NCBI GenBank assembly: GCA_964563545.1
Contig: CAZLXB010000001.1
Coordinates: 124,001 to 188,000 of the forward strand
DNA length: 64,000 nucleotides
Source of the DNA: Casp-actino8 sp964563545
Lineage (GTDB): Bacteria; Actinomycetota; Acidimicrobiia; Acidimicrobiales; Ilumatobacteraceae
Direction of reading: 5' to 3'
Shown here one piece after another: positions 46,324-55,546 of this stretch (the stretch's first letter is position 1; every line of letters begins with the position of its first letter). The translations under genes and the position numbers were made by a program. The notes below the pieces were generated by a model. That model had not been told where the DNA came from, did not search any database, and saw nothing but the letters and a program-made list of their open reading frames with translations.

Positions 46324-48858
46324 ATGTTCGTCTTGGAATCGATAGAGCCGAAGGTCCTTCCGCCTCTCGTCATCACCGCCGAGGAGTTACTCGAGATATC
46401 GGCGTCGAAGTCGGCGGGCATCGATGCACCGGTCGTGGCCGACGTTCGGTGGTACCTCGACGGCCGTGACGCGCGGGCCATCCATGGGACCGGTCACGTG
46501 CCCGGCGCAGTCTTCGTCGACGTCGACTCCGACCTCTCACAACCGGCCGAGTCCACGGATGGGCGCCATCCGTTACCCAGCCCGGAACATTTCGCCCGCG
46601 CCATGGGCCGGCTCGGGATCGGAGACCACACACCGGTGATCGCCTACGACGACACGGGTGGCATGACCGCGTCACGGCTGGTCGTCATGTTGCGAATAAT
46701 CGGACATCCGGCCTCACTGCTCGACGGCGGCATCGACGCCTGGCTCGCCGCCGGTGGTTCGCTCGAAATCGGATCCGGCCACCAACGACCGCACGCCGCG
46801 TTCACGGCCCGACCGTGGCCGACCGAACGACTCGCCACGACCGGTGAGGTTCTGTCGCACGCGAATGAACCGTCCGTTGTCGACACCGTCCTCGTCGATG
46901 CCCGATCGGCGGAGCGATTCCGGGGCGAGGTCGCTTCCGTCGATCCGAAGCCCGGTCACATCCCCGGTGCACGCAACGCGCCGTGGTCGGACGTTCTGCA
47001 CGAAGGACGTCTGCGGACACCCGCCGAATTGCGGCGATATTTCTCCACTCTCGGCATCCGCCGCGACGCCGATGTGATCGTGTCGTGCGGTTCGGGCGTC
47101 TCGGCCTGTCTCGACATCGTGGCCCTCGAACACGCCGGGATCACATCGGCTCGCCTCTTTCCGGCTTCGTGGTCGGGCTGGGCGTCCGATCCGGGTCTGC
47201 CGATCGAGACCGGTGACCATCGGATTCCAATCGAGTCCGAATCGTCCACTAGCGGGACGCGTGGGGTCGAAGAACTTCGTCGCGCCCGGCGACGCAAGCG
47301 ACTCAGCGAGGTCGAATGGTTCGAGGCCCTCTACCGCGTCTATCTCGCAGCCTTCGTCTTCGGTGGTGGAGCGCTCTTCGCTTCGGGATTCGTGCGCGAC
47401 GCACCGGCAGCTCAGAGTTTTGTCGTCGATGTCCGACGCTATGGATCCGGATGGCTCGGCCTCTTGAGCGTCGTGGCCCTCGCCATGGGTATGCGATCCG
47501 GTAGCCGGGGCGGTCCGCTCGCCCTCGAGGAGGCCGAGGTCCGACACGTCCTTCTTGCTCCCGTCGACCGACGTCGCGCGCTCTTGCGGCCAACGCTCCA
47601 GCGATGGCGATCGATCGCATTCGCCGCCGCACTCGCGGGCGCACTCGGTGGACAACTCGCCGGTCGTCGTCTGCCGGGGACCGAATTGAGTTGGGCCGTG
47701 GCCGGAGCGGCGTGGGGAGCACTGGCCGCCACGTTCTTCGTCGGCGGTGCCCTGGTCGCTCACTCGCTGCGCGCACCGCGTTGGCTGGCGACGCTGCTCG
47801 GCGTTGGCCTCATCACGTGGCAGTTCGTGTCGGCCTTGCCCGCCAACGAACACCTGGTCGGGCCCGGAGACGCCACCGGGGATCTTCCGCTTTGGGGCGA
47901 TCGCGCCGATACGTCCGATCTCCTCGCCGTCGTCGCCGGCATCGCACTCCTCGCCCTCGGTCTCGCCTTGCTCGGTCGACAATCACTCGAAGCACAATCA
48001 CGGCGCTCGGCGCTCGTGACCCAGCTTCGATTCGCCGTCACGTTGCAGGATCTACGAACGGTGCTCGTCATTCGTCGTCAACTCAGCCACGAACAGAGCC
48101 GTCTTCGACCATGGATACGCATCGGACGCGGTCGAGGACCCTACGCGGAATGGCGCCGAACCATCGACGGAATCCTGCGCTTCCCAGCCGGCCGGATTCT
48201 TCGCATCATCGGCCTCGTGACGATCGCTGGCTTCGCGAGCCGCGGGATTCTCGACGGCACGACTCCCCTGTTCCTCATCGCCGGCGCATCGTTCTTCCTC
48301 GTCGGACTCGAACTTCTCGAGCCACTCGCGCAGGAGATCGATCACGGTGACCGTACCGATTCGTACCCCGTCGACCGCGGTCCGCTTTACCTACGGCTCA
48401 CGCACGCCTCGTTCGCCGTTTCGCTGCCCTTGGCCGCACTGTGGATGTTCGTCGGATCCATCGCCACCGATCATTGGGCCATCTTCGGTATCGGTGCCGT
48501 CCCCGCCGTGACCGCTGGTCTGGCCGGCGCGGCAATCAACATCGTCTCGGGCGCTCCCGATCCGGTCGCCTCATCCGCACAGCGCAATCTGATGCCACCC
48601 GAAGTCGCCGGAACGGCCAACGTGATCAAAGCTGTCTGGCCGGTTCTCATCGCGGTCATCGGACAGGTGCCGATCGTGGCGGCCGAGAACGCCATCGAGA
48701 ACGGAGCCGGACCCGAGGCGGCTGCGGCTCGTACCGCGATCGCCGTCGTTCTCGTGGTCGGTCTGATCGGCGCATGGATCCACCGTCGCGATGCGATTCG
48801 CAACTGGCTGGACACCGCCGCCCGCGAGAGTGGATCAACGTCACGAGGAGTCTCATGA
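46324..48858 (+). CDS. Fusion: two-domain sulfurtransferase (rhodanese) + ABC transporter permease (844 aa)
   Basis: Residues ~10-290 are a two-rhodanese sulfurtransferase: VADVRWYLDGRDA and GHVPGAVFVDVD in the first domain, GHIPGARNAPW and the active loop SCGSGVSAC (catalytic Cys ~255) in the second, the CGSG[VT] form of thiosulfate/mercaptopyruvate enzymes. From ~315 a basic stretch (LRRARRRKRLSEVEW) leads into ~10 membrane segments typical of an ABC-2-like permease. There is no stop and no ATG/GTG/TTG in frame across the junction (47200-47330), so one protein is made. The ATG at 46324 has AAAGAT six bases upstream; the ATG at 46303 is an alternative. The ATPase gene follows by ATGA overlap. 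Confidence 0.85.
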   Translation: MFVLESIEPKVLPPLVITAEELLEISASKSAGIDAPVVADVRWYLDGRDARAIHGTGHVPGAVFVDVDSDLSQPAESTDGRHPLPSPEHFARAMGRLGIGDHTPVIAYDDTGGMTASRLVVMLRIIGHPASLLDGGIDAWLAAGGSLEIGSGHQRPHAAFTARPWPTERLATTGEVLSHANEPSVVDTVLVDARSAERFRGEVASVDPKPGHIPGARNAPWSDVLHEGRLRTPAELRRYFSTLGIRRDADVIVSCGSGVSACLDIVALEHAGITSARLFPASWSGWASDPGLPIETGDHRIPIESESSTSGTRGVEELRRARRRKRLSEVEWFEALYRVYLAAFVFGGGALFASGFVRDAPAAQSFVVDVRRYGSGWLGLLSVVALAMGMRSGSRGGPLALEEAEVRHVLLAPVDRRRALLRPTLQRWRSIAFAAALAGALGGQLAGRRLPGTELSWAVAGAAWGALAATFFVGGALVAHSLRAPRWLATLLGVGLITWQFVSALPANEHLVGPGDATGDLPLWGDRADTSDLLAVVAGIALLALGLALLGRQSLEAQSRRSALVTQLRFAVTLQDLRTVLVIRRQLSHEQSRLRPWIRIGRGRGPYAEWRRTIDGILRFPAGRILRIIGLVTIAGFASRGILDGTTPLFLIAGASFFLVGLELLEPLAQEIDHGDRTDSYPVDRGPLYLRLTHASFAVSLPLAALWMFVGSIATDHWAIFGIGAVPAVTAGLAGAAINIVSGAPDPVASSAQRNLMPPEVAGTANVIKAVWPVLIAVIGQVPIVAAENAIENGAGPEAAAARTAIAVVLVVGLIGAWIHRRDAIRNWLDTAARESGSTSRGVS

Positions 48859-49598
48859 GTCGCCACCGAACAACAAACTCCCCCCGCGAGTCGAAGGAAG
48901 CACAAGTCGATCTGTCCCCGGCAGCCGTGAAGACGCGCAATCTCGCCAAGGACTACGGCGACGGACCGGTCCTGCAGCCGCTCGACCTCGTCGTCGAGTC
49001 CGGCGAAAGCATCGCGCTCATCGGTCACAACGGTTCGGGTAAGACCACGCTGTTGCGCATGATCACCGGACTCCTCGACGTCACGAGCGGATCGATTTCC
49101 GTCTTCGGGCACGCTCCGGGGTCACTCGAGGCTCGCCGACACGTAAGTTATCTCTCCGACACCCCGGTCTTCTACGACGACCTGTCGGTCTGGGAGCATC
49201 TCGACTACACCGCACGCCTCCATGGTGTCATCGAATGGGAACAGGACGCAGCCGACCTCCTCGGCCAGTTGGGTATCTACGAACGCGCCGACGACCTGCC
49301 GTCACGATTCAGTCGCGGTCTCAAACAAAAAGCCGCGATCGCTCTTGCGCTCATCCGTCCATTCGACATCCTCCTCGTGGACGAGCCCTTCGTCGGTCTC
49401 GACGCAACGGGTCGTGATGCGCTTCTTGTATTGCTCGATACCGCCAGCCAACGCGGTGCAACACTTCTGGTCGCCACCCACGAGCCGTCGTTTCTCGAGC
49501 GCGTTCCTCGGGTCGTCGCCCTGCGCAACGGAGCGCTCATGTTCGACGGGCCCGCGCAGGACGAGTCCGCAAGGGCATGGCTACACTCGCCATCGTGA
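48855..49598 (+). CDS. ABC transporter ATP-binding protein (247 aa)
   Basis: Walker A GHNGSGKTTL (~residues 56-65), Q-loop region YLSDTP, a signature of the FSRGLKQK form (degenerate LSGGQ, as in ABC-2 drug/cytochrome exporters), Walker B ILLVDEPFVGLD, H-loop VATHEP. It energises the permease half of the fusion encoded directly upstream; GAGGAG precedes the ATG and ATGA couples the genes. Its last four bases form GTGA with the next start. Confidence 0.93.
   Translation: MSRHRTTNSPRESKEAQVDLSPAAVKTRNLAKDYGDGPVLQPLDLVVESGESIALIGHNGSGKTTLLRMITGLLDVTSGSISVFGHAPGSLEARRHVSYLSDTPVFYDDLSVWEHLDYTARLHGVIEWEQDAADLLGQLGIYERADDLPSRFSRGLKQKAAIALALIRPFDILLVDEPFVGLDATGRDALLVLLDTASQRGATLLVATHEPSFLERVPRVVALRNGALMFDGPAQDESARAWLHSPS
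49582..49587 (+). promoter_or_regulatory. -10 element, leaderless promoter of the DUF2510 gene
   Basis: TACACT, 7 bases before the GTG at 49595, inside the end of the ATPase gene. Confidence 0.58.
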
Positions 49599-50038
49599 AA
49601 GAGTTCATCTCTCTCAAGGTGTCGTCCTTCGATCACGAGGCTCTGGCCACTTCTCTCACCTCGAAATCAGCCGATGGATGGGAAGTTGTCGGCATCGTCG
49701 CCGTCGGTGCCGATGTGATCGCATATCTCTCACGGCCGTCCACCAAGAAGGCGGCTTCGCCTTTGCCGTCGGCCGTTCAGCCGACACCATCGCCGGCCAG
49801 TGAACCCACTGGCTGGGCGCCATCGGCCTCGACTCAGAACGCCAACCCGAGCGCGGCGCAGACATCACTCGCCGCCACTGTTGCCGTTCCCACCACGACG
49901 TCGAACGCGCCGAAGGTTCCCGCCGACTGGTACAAGGATCCGGCCGGACGCTACGAGTACCGCTACTGGGACGGTACGAAGTGGACCGAACACGTGTCAC
50001 GCGGTGGCAAGGTGTTCAGTGATCCACCGACACCGTGA
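49595..50038 (+). CDS. DUF2510-domain protein (147 aa)
   Basis: Residues ~1-45 form a small alpha/beta domain (FISLKVSSFDHEAL...GWEVVGIVAVGADVIAYL), ~50-105 are a Ala/Pro/Thr/Ser-rich linker, and ~108-140 are a DUF2510 module (PADWYKDPAGRYEYRYWDG, TKWTEHV), a WW-like actinobacterial envelope domain. The GTG at 49595 overlaps the ATPase stop (GTGA) and also has its own leaderless -10, so it can be made with or apart from the transporter. Role unknown. Confidence 0.8.
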   Translation: MKEFISLKVSSFDHEALATSLTSKSADGWEVVGIVAVGADVIAYLSRPSTKKAASPLPSAVQPTPSPASEPTGWAPSASTQNANPSAAQTSLAATVAVPTTTSNAPKVPADWYKDPAGRYEYRYWDGTKWTEHVSRGGKVFSDPPTP

Positions 50039-50055
50039 CGCCAGCGGCGAATCGG

Positions 50056-50061
50056 TAGTTT
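50056..50061 (+). promoter_or_regulatory. -10 element, leaderless promoter of namH
   Basis: TAGTTT, 6 bases before the GTG at 50068. Confidence 0.55.
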
Positions 50062-50067
50062 GCTGTC

Positions 50068-51615
50068 GTGCGCGCGACATCGATCGGCCATGCCGGCCTC
50101 TTGATCGAAACGCGACAGGGCTCGATCGTCTGCGATCCGTGGTTCAATCCGGCGTTCTTCGGTTCATGGTTCCCGTTTCCGCGCAACGACCATCTGCCTG
50201 CCCACGTGGCCGACGCGATCAGGCATCCGTCATACCTCTATATCTCCCATCTGCACGGTGATCACTTCGACGAGCAGTGGCTCGCCGAGAACATGCCCCG
50301 GTTGACACCGGTTCTGCTCCCCGATTTTCCGACCCAAGAATTGGAACGACGGCTGCGCGCCATCGGCTTCACCGAATTCATTCGCACGCATGCCGGCGAA
50401 GAGACCGACCTCGGGGACGGTCTCGTGGTAGCCATCCATCCCGAGACCGCGATCGCCGACGGTCCGGGTGGGGATTCCGCTCTCATGGTGTTCGACGGGG
50501 TCCATCGCTTGGTCGATCAGAACGATTGCCGGACGAATGACATCGGAGCATTGAGAAGTCATGGTCCCGTGGATCTGCATTGGCTCCAGTACTCCGGTGC
50601 CATCTGGTATCCGATGGTCTACGAGGAACCAGGGGCCCGGATGCGTGAACTCGTGGATGCCAAAGTCGAGAGCCAGTTCGCCCGTGCCCTGCGGTACGTC
50701 GAAGCCGTGGACGCTCGGGCAGTCGTGCCGTCGGCCGGTCCGCCCTGCTTTCTGGATTCGTCGCTCTTCCACCTCAACGTGGTGAACGGTGATGAATTGT
50801 CGATCTTCCCCGATCAGACAGCGTTCCTCACCCGACTCGCGGCCGGTGGGCACGAAGGCATTCTCAACATCCCGGGAACGACCATCGAACTCGACGGGAA
50901 CGATCGGACGGTGCGCCATCCGATGAGCGATGAGGAGGTTCGGAAGATCTTCGATCGCAAGGCCGAATACCTCCATCGCTATCAGGCCGACTATCTCCCT
51001 TGGATCGCGAAGCATCGCGAATCCTGGTCGCACGAATCGACCGATCTCGTAGCAACCCTGCGTGCCTGGTGGGAACCTCTCATGGCTCTGGCGCCGACAC
51101 TGTGCTCCGGAATCGGTGCCGCGTGCCTCCTTCGGCTCGACGAACTCGACATCCTGATCGACTTTCCCAACCATCGGGTCAAGGAGTTCGAACACGAGGA
51201 CTTCGGTTTCAAGTTCGAGGTCGACCGGCGACTGGTGGAGAACGTGGTCGCCAATCGCCACGTCGACTGGAGCGACAAACTCTTCCTGTCGTGTCGCTTC
51301 AAGGCCTGGCGACGCGGCGACTACAACGAGTTCCTCTACAACTTCTTCAAATCACTCTCGGTCGAACGAATGAGTCGGGCCGAAGCCGAGGCCAAGCGTC
51401 GTCGGCAGCCCGACGTTCCGTCCTCGGAAATCGAACTCGACGGATACGTGATCGAGCGCTATTGCCCGCACCGAAAGGCCGACCTCTCGGTCTTCGGCGA
51501 TGTGGAAGGGACGACTCTCACCTGCACGTTGCACGGATGGAAGTTCGACCTCGAGACCGGACGTTGTCTCACCGCCGACGACCACCGACTCCACGTTCGT
51601 CGCGCCGAGTCATGA
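50068..51615 (+). CDS. namH: UDP-MurNAc hydroxylase-like protein (NamH family; MBL fold + Rieske), 515 aa
   Basis: An N-terminal UlaG/CMAH-type metallo-beta-lactamase fold (~1-290) with ISHLHGDHFDEQW (HxHxDH) and HWLQYSGAIW is followed by a helical region and a C-terminal Rieske cluster: YCPHRKADL (C-x-H) and CTLHGWKFDLETGRC (C-x2-H). Domain order and length (515 aa) match mycobacterial NamH (Rv3818 type), which converts UDP-N-acetyl- to UDP-N-glycolyl-muramic acid before peptidoglycan assembly. The related animal CMAH acts on CMP-Neu5Ac. The GTG is fixed by a leaderless promoter. The 3' end overlaps lacZ by 47 bases on the other strand. Confidence 0.75.
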   Translation: MRATSIGHAGLLIETRQGSIVCDPWFNPAFFGSWFPFPRNDHLPAHVADAIRHPSYLYISHLHGDHFDEQWLAENMPRLTPVLLPDFPTQELERRLRAIGFTEFIRTHAGEETDLGDGLVVAIHPETAIADGPGGDSALMVFDGVHRLVDQNDCRTNDIGALRSHGPVDLHWLQYSGAIWYPMVYEEPGARMRELVDAKVESQFARALRYVEAVDARAVVPSAGPPCFLDSSLFHLNVVNGDELSIFPDQTAFLTRLAAGGHEGILNIPGTTIELDGNDRTVRHPMSDEEVRKIFDRKAEYLHRYQADYLPWIAKHRESWSHESTDLVATLRAWWEPLMALAPTLCSGIGAACLLRLDELDILIDFPNHRVKEFEHEDFGFKFEVDRRLVENVVANRHVDWSDKLFLSCRFKAWRRGDYNEFLYNFFKSLSVERMSRAEAEAKRRRQPDVPSSEIELDGYVIERYCPHRKADLSVFGDVEGTTLTCTLHGWKFDLETGRCLTADDHRLHVRRAES

Positions 51616-54532
51616 CCCGCATCCGATAGACGAAACGGAAGGTCCCGGCGCCGATCCTGAAGCGGTCGTCCACGTCCGGACCGCAACTCGCAGTTCCAAC
51701 TCCGCGATGGGCGACGTCCAGATGAACGACCGAATGGGGACACGCTTCGAGCTCCGTCACATCACCGGCCGCGTAAAGATCGGCGTCGCGGTAGCCGATG
51801 GCCGACATATGAAGCGTCAACGGCTCGATCGCTTCGATCCGGAGTGATCGCGAACCCAGAGCGAGTTCCATCCATCGACAATCGGTTCGCAAACCGAACT
51901 CTTGTGGCAACACATAGGGCAGTTCATCTGGCTCGGCTTCCCAGACGTCGACCAACGCACCACTGTTTCGATCGGGCATGTTCTCGAGCGGACCCCGACC
52001 GAACCATCGGACCGTCCGAACCCGCGGTACCTCGAACACCACCCCGATCCGGGGAAGGTCCTTCATGGTCTCGGGTACCTCCACATCGTGAACGAAATAC
52101 GTCCAACCCTCGGCATCGCCAAAGACCTCGGAGCGTTGGCTCACCAGACTCTCCGCGGGACGGTCGGGCACGCCTTGCGCCATCCACCGCGCCAGCGCTG
52201 GGCCGCCGATCCGCATCCGCTTCAGGAGATCGGGCATCAACTTGAATCCGTCGTTGTCGACCGGAGCGCGCCACAGATTCAGGGTCGGATCGGTATGCAG
52301 CACGCTCCGCAACGCATCGTCGGCGACGCCTGTACTTGTGCGTTCGGGGATCACCCGCAATGCATCTTCGGCACGCAAGACGACCTGATCCCACGCCACC
52401 AGATGGCCCTTGGGAACACACGTGGTCGCCCGCGCGGTGTGCCAGCGGAAAGTGAGGATTGCTTCGCCGGCGGCCGACTCGAGGTCGTGCAACGTGACGG
52501 GCGAATCGACGATGAGCGACTGACCGGCTTCCACCACCGGACTCCAACGTCCACGCGCACGTATCTCACCCCCGATTCGCAACTGCCACTCGCCCAAGAG
52601 TCGCGACAGATCACCGAACGACTGGCGATTCGTGACCCGCAACTTCCAACCGACACCCTCCACCGCCACCGGCCGATGAACCCACGCGACTTCCTGCATC
52701 GCCGGATGCGGCCGGCCCTCCGGGGACACCAGACCATCGGCCACGAAATTCCCGTCGTTGGGTCGATCTCCGAACTGGCCGCCGTAGGCGAAACGCTGCT
52801 TGCCGTTCGCCAGGGTCTGTCGGATGCCGTGATCCTTCCATTCCCAGATGAATCCCCCTTGCAACTGACGATGCGCATCGATCACGCGCCAGTAGTCGGC
52901 CAACCCGCCGTTCGAATTACCCATCGCGTGGGAGTACTCGCACATGATCAGGGGTCGATCACCGATGCCCGACTCGGCGTACATCTGGATCGCGGCGGCC
53001 GGTGCGTACATCGGACACACAACATCGGTGACATTGCGGCCTCCGTTGGCCCACCCGGCATGGAACACCGCGCCTTCGTAGTGAAGAAGGCGGGTCGGAT
53101 CGAGTCGTCTCGCCAGGGCAGCCGAGGCGTCGTGATGCTCGCCGTACCCGGATTCGTTGCCCATGCTCCACATCACGATGCTCGGATGGTTCCGGTCACG
53201 CTCGACCATTCGACCGACCCGCTCGAGCCAGGTCGCGCGATACCGAACGTCGTGGCACAAACTCGTGTTGAATCCGTGGCTCTCCACGTTCGCTTCGTCC
53301 ACCACGTAAAGACCGTGCTCGTCACAGAGGTCGTAGAAGCGGTGATCGTTCGGGTAGTGCGATGTGCGAACGGCGTTGATGTTGTGACGCTTCATGGTCA
53401 CGATGTCGGCCAGCATGTCGTCGACCGTCACCGCCTTGCCACGATCCGGATGATGATCATGTCGATTCACACCCATGAACGTCACGGGTGCGCCGTTCAC
53501 ACACACCAAACCATCCTTGATCTCGACGCGACGGAAACCGATGCGCTGCGCGACGACTTCGGTGACGGCGCCGTCGGGATCGATCAGTTCACACACGACC
53601 CGATAGAGCTGAGGGGTCTCAGCCGACCACGGTCGGACACCACGGATCTCCGCTGCCACATTGGCGACATGACCAGTGAAGACGTACGGAGCACGATGAG
53701 ATGTTGCGATCTGGGCTGCGAGAACCCGGCCCTTGCGTGAACCCTCGAGCGTCTCGACCCATACGCGTACGTTCCAACCCTCCTCGAGGTCACGTTCGCC
53801 AGTGGTCAGACGAGTGGTGACATCGACACTCGCGACCTGTGTCTCAGAATTCCAGTCGGCCACCACATCGAGACGATGAACACCGACCACGGCGCGCGAT
53901 TCGAGGAAGACCTCTCGATGCAGGCCGGCCATCCACCATTGGTCCTGATCCTCGACATAGGACTGTGCGCTGTAGCGCACGACGACGACCGCGAGATCAT
54001 TGGCGCCGGGACGGAGGTGGGCGCTGATGTCGTACTCGCTCGGTAGACGACTGTCGGTCCCGTAGCCGGCGAATTCGCCGTTCACATAGACCGCATGCAC
54101 ACTTTCGGCCCCACCGACGTGCAGAACCGTGCGGCGCTTCCTCCACGTGGACGGCACCGAGAACGAGCGGTGGTACACGCCGGTGGTGATCGCATCCGGC
54201 AGTGCGGGTGGACGCAACGGCCAGGGCATGTCGACATTCGTGTAGTGCGGCAGATCGTCGAAACCCTGAACGGTCCAGTTGCCGGGAACATCAACGACCG
54301 ACCAACCACGCGCTCCTCCGTGCAGAGCCGACGCCGGGACGTCGTCAGGGTGATTCCAGAGTCGAAGATTCCACTTGCCATCGAGTGAGCGGAACCACGG
54401 CGACTTCTCGCGCCCCGCTCGCGCCGATTCGACATCGGGTGATGGGGTCAAGTTCATTCGCATCGGGAGGCGAGCCATCGCCACCGACGACGGATCGGCC
54501 CAAGGGCGGAGGGGTCCGATGACGGGAAGCAT
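51569..54532 (-). CDS. lacZ: Beta-galactosidase, glycoside hydrolase family 2
   Basis: A full-length five-domain GH2 enzyme (987 aa). HYTNVDMPWP at the N-terminus, FMGVNRHDHHPDRGKA, the acid/base Glu in MWSMGNESGYGEHH and the nucleophile Glu in MCEYSHAMGNSNGG are all intact; the C-terminal domain 5 (W...GRGPLENMPDRNSG) is present. No signal peptide, so the substrate must be imported; no permease or repressor is adjacent. The ATG at 54532 lies 47 bases from the transpeptidase stop. Confidence 0.95.
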   Translation of the reverse strand: MLPVIGPLRPWADPSSVAMARLPMRMNLTPSPDVESARAGREKSPWFRSLDGKWNLRLWNHPDDVPASALHGGARGWSVVDVPGNWTVQGFDDLPHYTNVDMPWPLRPPALPDAITTGVYHRSFSVPSTWRKRRTVLHVGGAESVHAVYVNGEFAGYGTDSRLPSEYDISAHLRPGANDLAVVVVRYSAQSYVEDQDQWWMAGLHREVFLESRAVVGVHRLDVVADWNSETQVASVDVTTRLTTGERDLEEGWNVRVWVETLEGSRKGRVLAAQIATSHRAPYVFTGHVANVAAEIRGVRPWSAETPQLYRVVCELIDPDGAVTEVVAQRIGFRRVEIKDGLVCVNGAPVTFMGVNRHDHHPDRGKAVTVDDMLADIVTMKRHNINAVRTSHYPNDHRFYDLCDEHGLYVVDEANVESHGFNTSLCHDVRYRATWLERVGRMVERDRNHPSIVMWSMGNESGYGEHHDASAALARRLDPTRLLHYEGAVFHAGWANGGRNVTDVVCPMYAPAAAIQMYAESGIGDRPLIMCEYSHAMGNSNGGLADYWRVIDAHRQLQGGFIWEWKDHGIRQTLANGKQRFAYGGQFGDRPNDGNFVADGLVSPEGRPHPAMQEVAWVHRPVAVEGVGWKLRVTNRQSFGDLSRLLGEWQLRIGGEIRARGRWSPVVEAGQSLIVDSPVTLHDLESAAGEAILTFRWHTARATTCVPKGHLVAWDQVVLRAEDALRVIPERTSTGVADDALRSVLHTDPTLNLWRAPVDNDGFKLMPDLLKRMRIGGPALARWMAQGVPDRPAESLVSQRSEVFGDAEGWTYFVHDVEVPETMKDLPRIGVVFEVPRVRTVRWFGRGPLENMPDRNSGALVDVWEAEPDELPYVLPQEFGLRTDCRWMELALGSRSLRIEAIEPLTLHMSAIGYRDADLYAAGDVTELEACPHSVVHLDVAHRGVGTASCGPDVDDRFRIGAGTFRFVYRMRVMTRRDERGVGGRRR

Positions 54533-54579
54533 CGAACAAGAGTGTCACACCGTCGACCGAAGCCGACGAGCGATGGCGA

Positions 54580-55467
54580 TCAACCCTGTGAGTGAACCCA
54601 CACCGTGGTGCCCCGCGGCGCGAGATCAGCCGACCAGATGAAGTCCATGGCCGGAGTCGACATCCGTACGCAGCCGTGTGAGGCGGGGTACGCCGGAACC
54701 TTGTAGGCGCCATGCAGGGCGATACCCCCGTTGAAGTACTTGGGTCGATAGATCTCCCCGAGATCACCCGGGCGCCAACCCTTCGTGTACTCGCGATCGA
54801 TGGTGAAGATGCCCTCCGGGGTCTGCGCGTCTCCCCAGATCCACTTGCCCCACTCCGTCTTGTCGCGCTCGCGGAACGGAACGCCGCTACCGGTGGACAC
54901 GTTGATCGCCCACGTGGTGACGCCGTTCTCGATCACGAAGAGCAGTTGCCGGGTCTTGTCGACCTCGATCAATGATCCTTCGTTCGAAATACCGTGCACC
55001 CGGAACTCGGCCGAACTCAGAGCAGCGGCCGTCGCGTCGTCGACCGTTTCGGTCGGCGACAGACCGACGTACTTCTGGAACGCCATCACCGCCTGCCGGG
55101 TGGTGACCCCGTAATCACCGTTCGGATTCTGAAGCCAGAAACCGAGTTCGAGAAGTCGCTCCTGCACACGTTGGGCATCCGGACCCGACTCGCGTCCGAC
55201 GGCGACGAGGGGTTCGGCGAGCGGCTCGACCGGAATTCTCATGACCTCGGGCACAACCGGCACCGTGGTCAGGGCCACCGTGACCGGCGGCGCGATCGTG
55301 GCCGGTGGATCGAACAATGGAGTCAACTCCACCGTGGCCGGCGGGCGCGTCGCCGCGACGGCGGCCGAACCGCTGGTTCCACCGCACGACGCCAAAGTCG
55401 GTAGTACGACGAGGGCGACGACCGTGCAACCGATCGAGGTCGAACGTATGCCCACTCGCGCGTTCAC
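54580..55467 (-). CDS. L,D-transpeptidase (YkuD) lipoprotein with peptidoglycan-binding domain (295 aa)
   Basis: Signal with lipobox TLASC (~residue 28), a Pro/Thr/Val-rich linker (~40-85), a PG_binding_1 domain (~95-150, VQERLLELGFW...GVTTRQAVMAFQKYVGL) and a YkuD domain (~165-295) with the catalytic HGAYKVPAYPASHGCVRMS. It makes 3-3 cross-links or anchors protein to peptidoglycan. TACTTT ten bases before the GTG could be its -10. It fits with NamH and LysM as wall-modification genes in this window. Confidence 0.93.
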   Translation of the reverse strand: MNARVGIRSTSIGCTVVALVVLPTLASCGGTSGSAAVAATRPPATVELTPLFDPPATIAPPVTVALTTVPVVPEVMRIPVEPLAEPLVAVGRESGPDAQRVQERLLELGFWLQNPNGDYGVTTRQAVMAFQKYVGLSPTETVDDATAAALSSAEFRVHGISNEGSLIEVDKTRQLLFVIENGVTTWAINVSTGSGVPFRERDKTEWGKWIWGDAQTPEGIFTIDREYTKGWRPGDLGEIYRPKYFNGGIALHGAYKVPAYPASHGCVRMSTPAMDFIWSADLAPRGTTVWVHSQG

Positions 55468-55546
55468 GGTGGACCCGAAAGTAATCAGCGCGTCGAATCA
55501 GAGCGTGGATACCCGCGTCCTCGATCGGCGATCGCACGGAGAAGGT

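Noticed and set aside
46714..47982. A 422-codon antisense frame opposite the rhodanese-permease junction, considered as a sign that the fusion is an error
   Set aside because: It lacks any motif and the sense strand shows continuous rhodanese and membrane-helix patterns across the region.
51902..53740. A 612-codon open frame antisense to lacZ
   Set aside because: No recognisable motif; it mirrors the third-codon-position GC pattern of lacZ.
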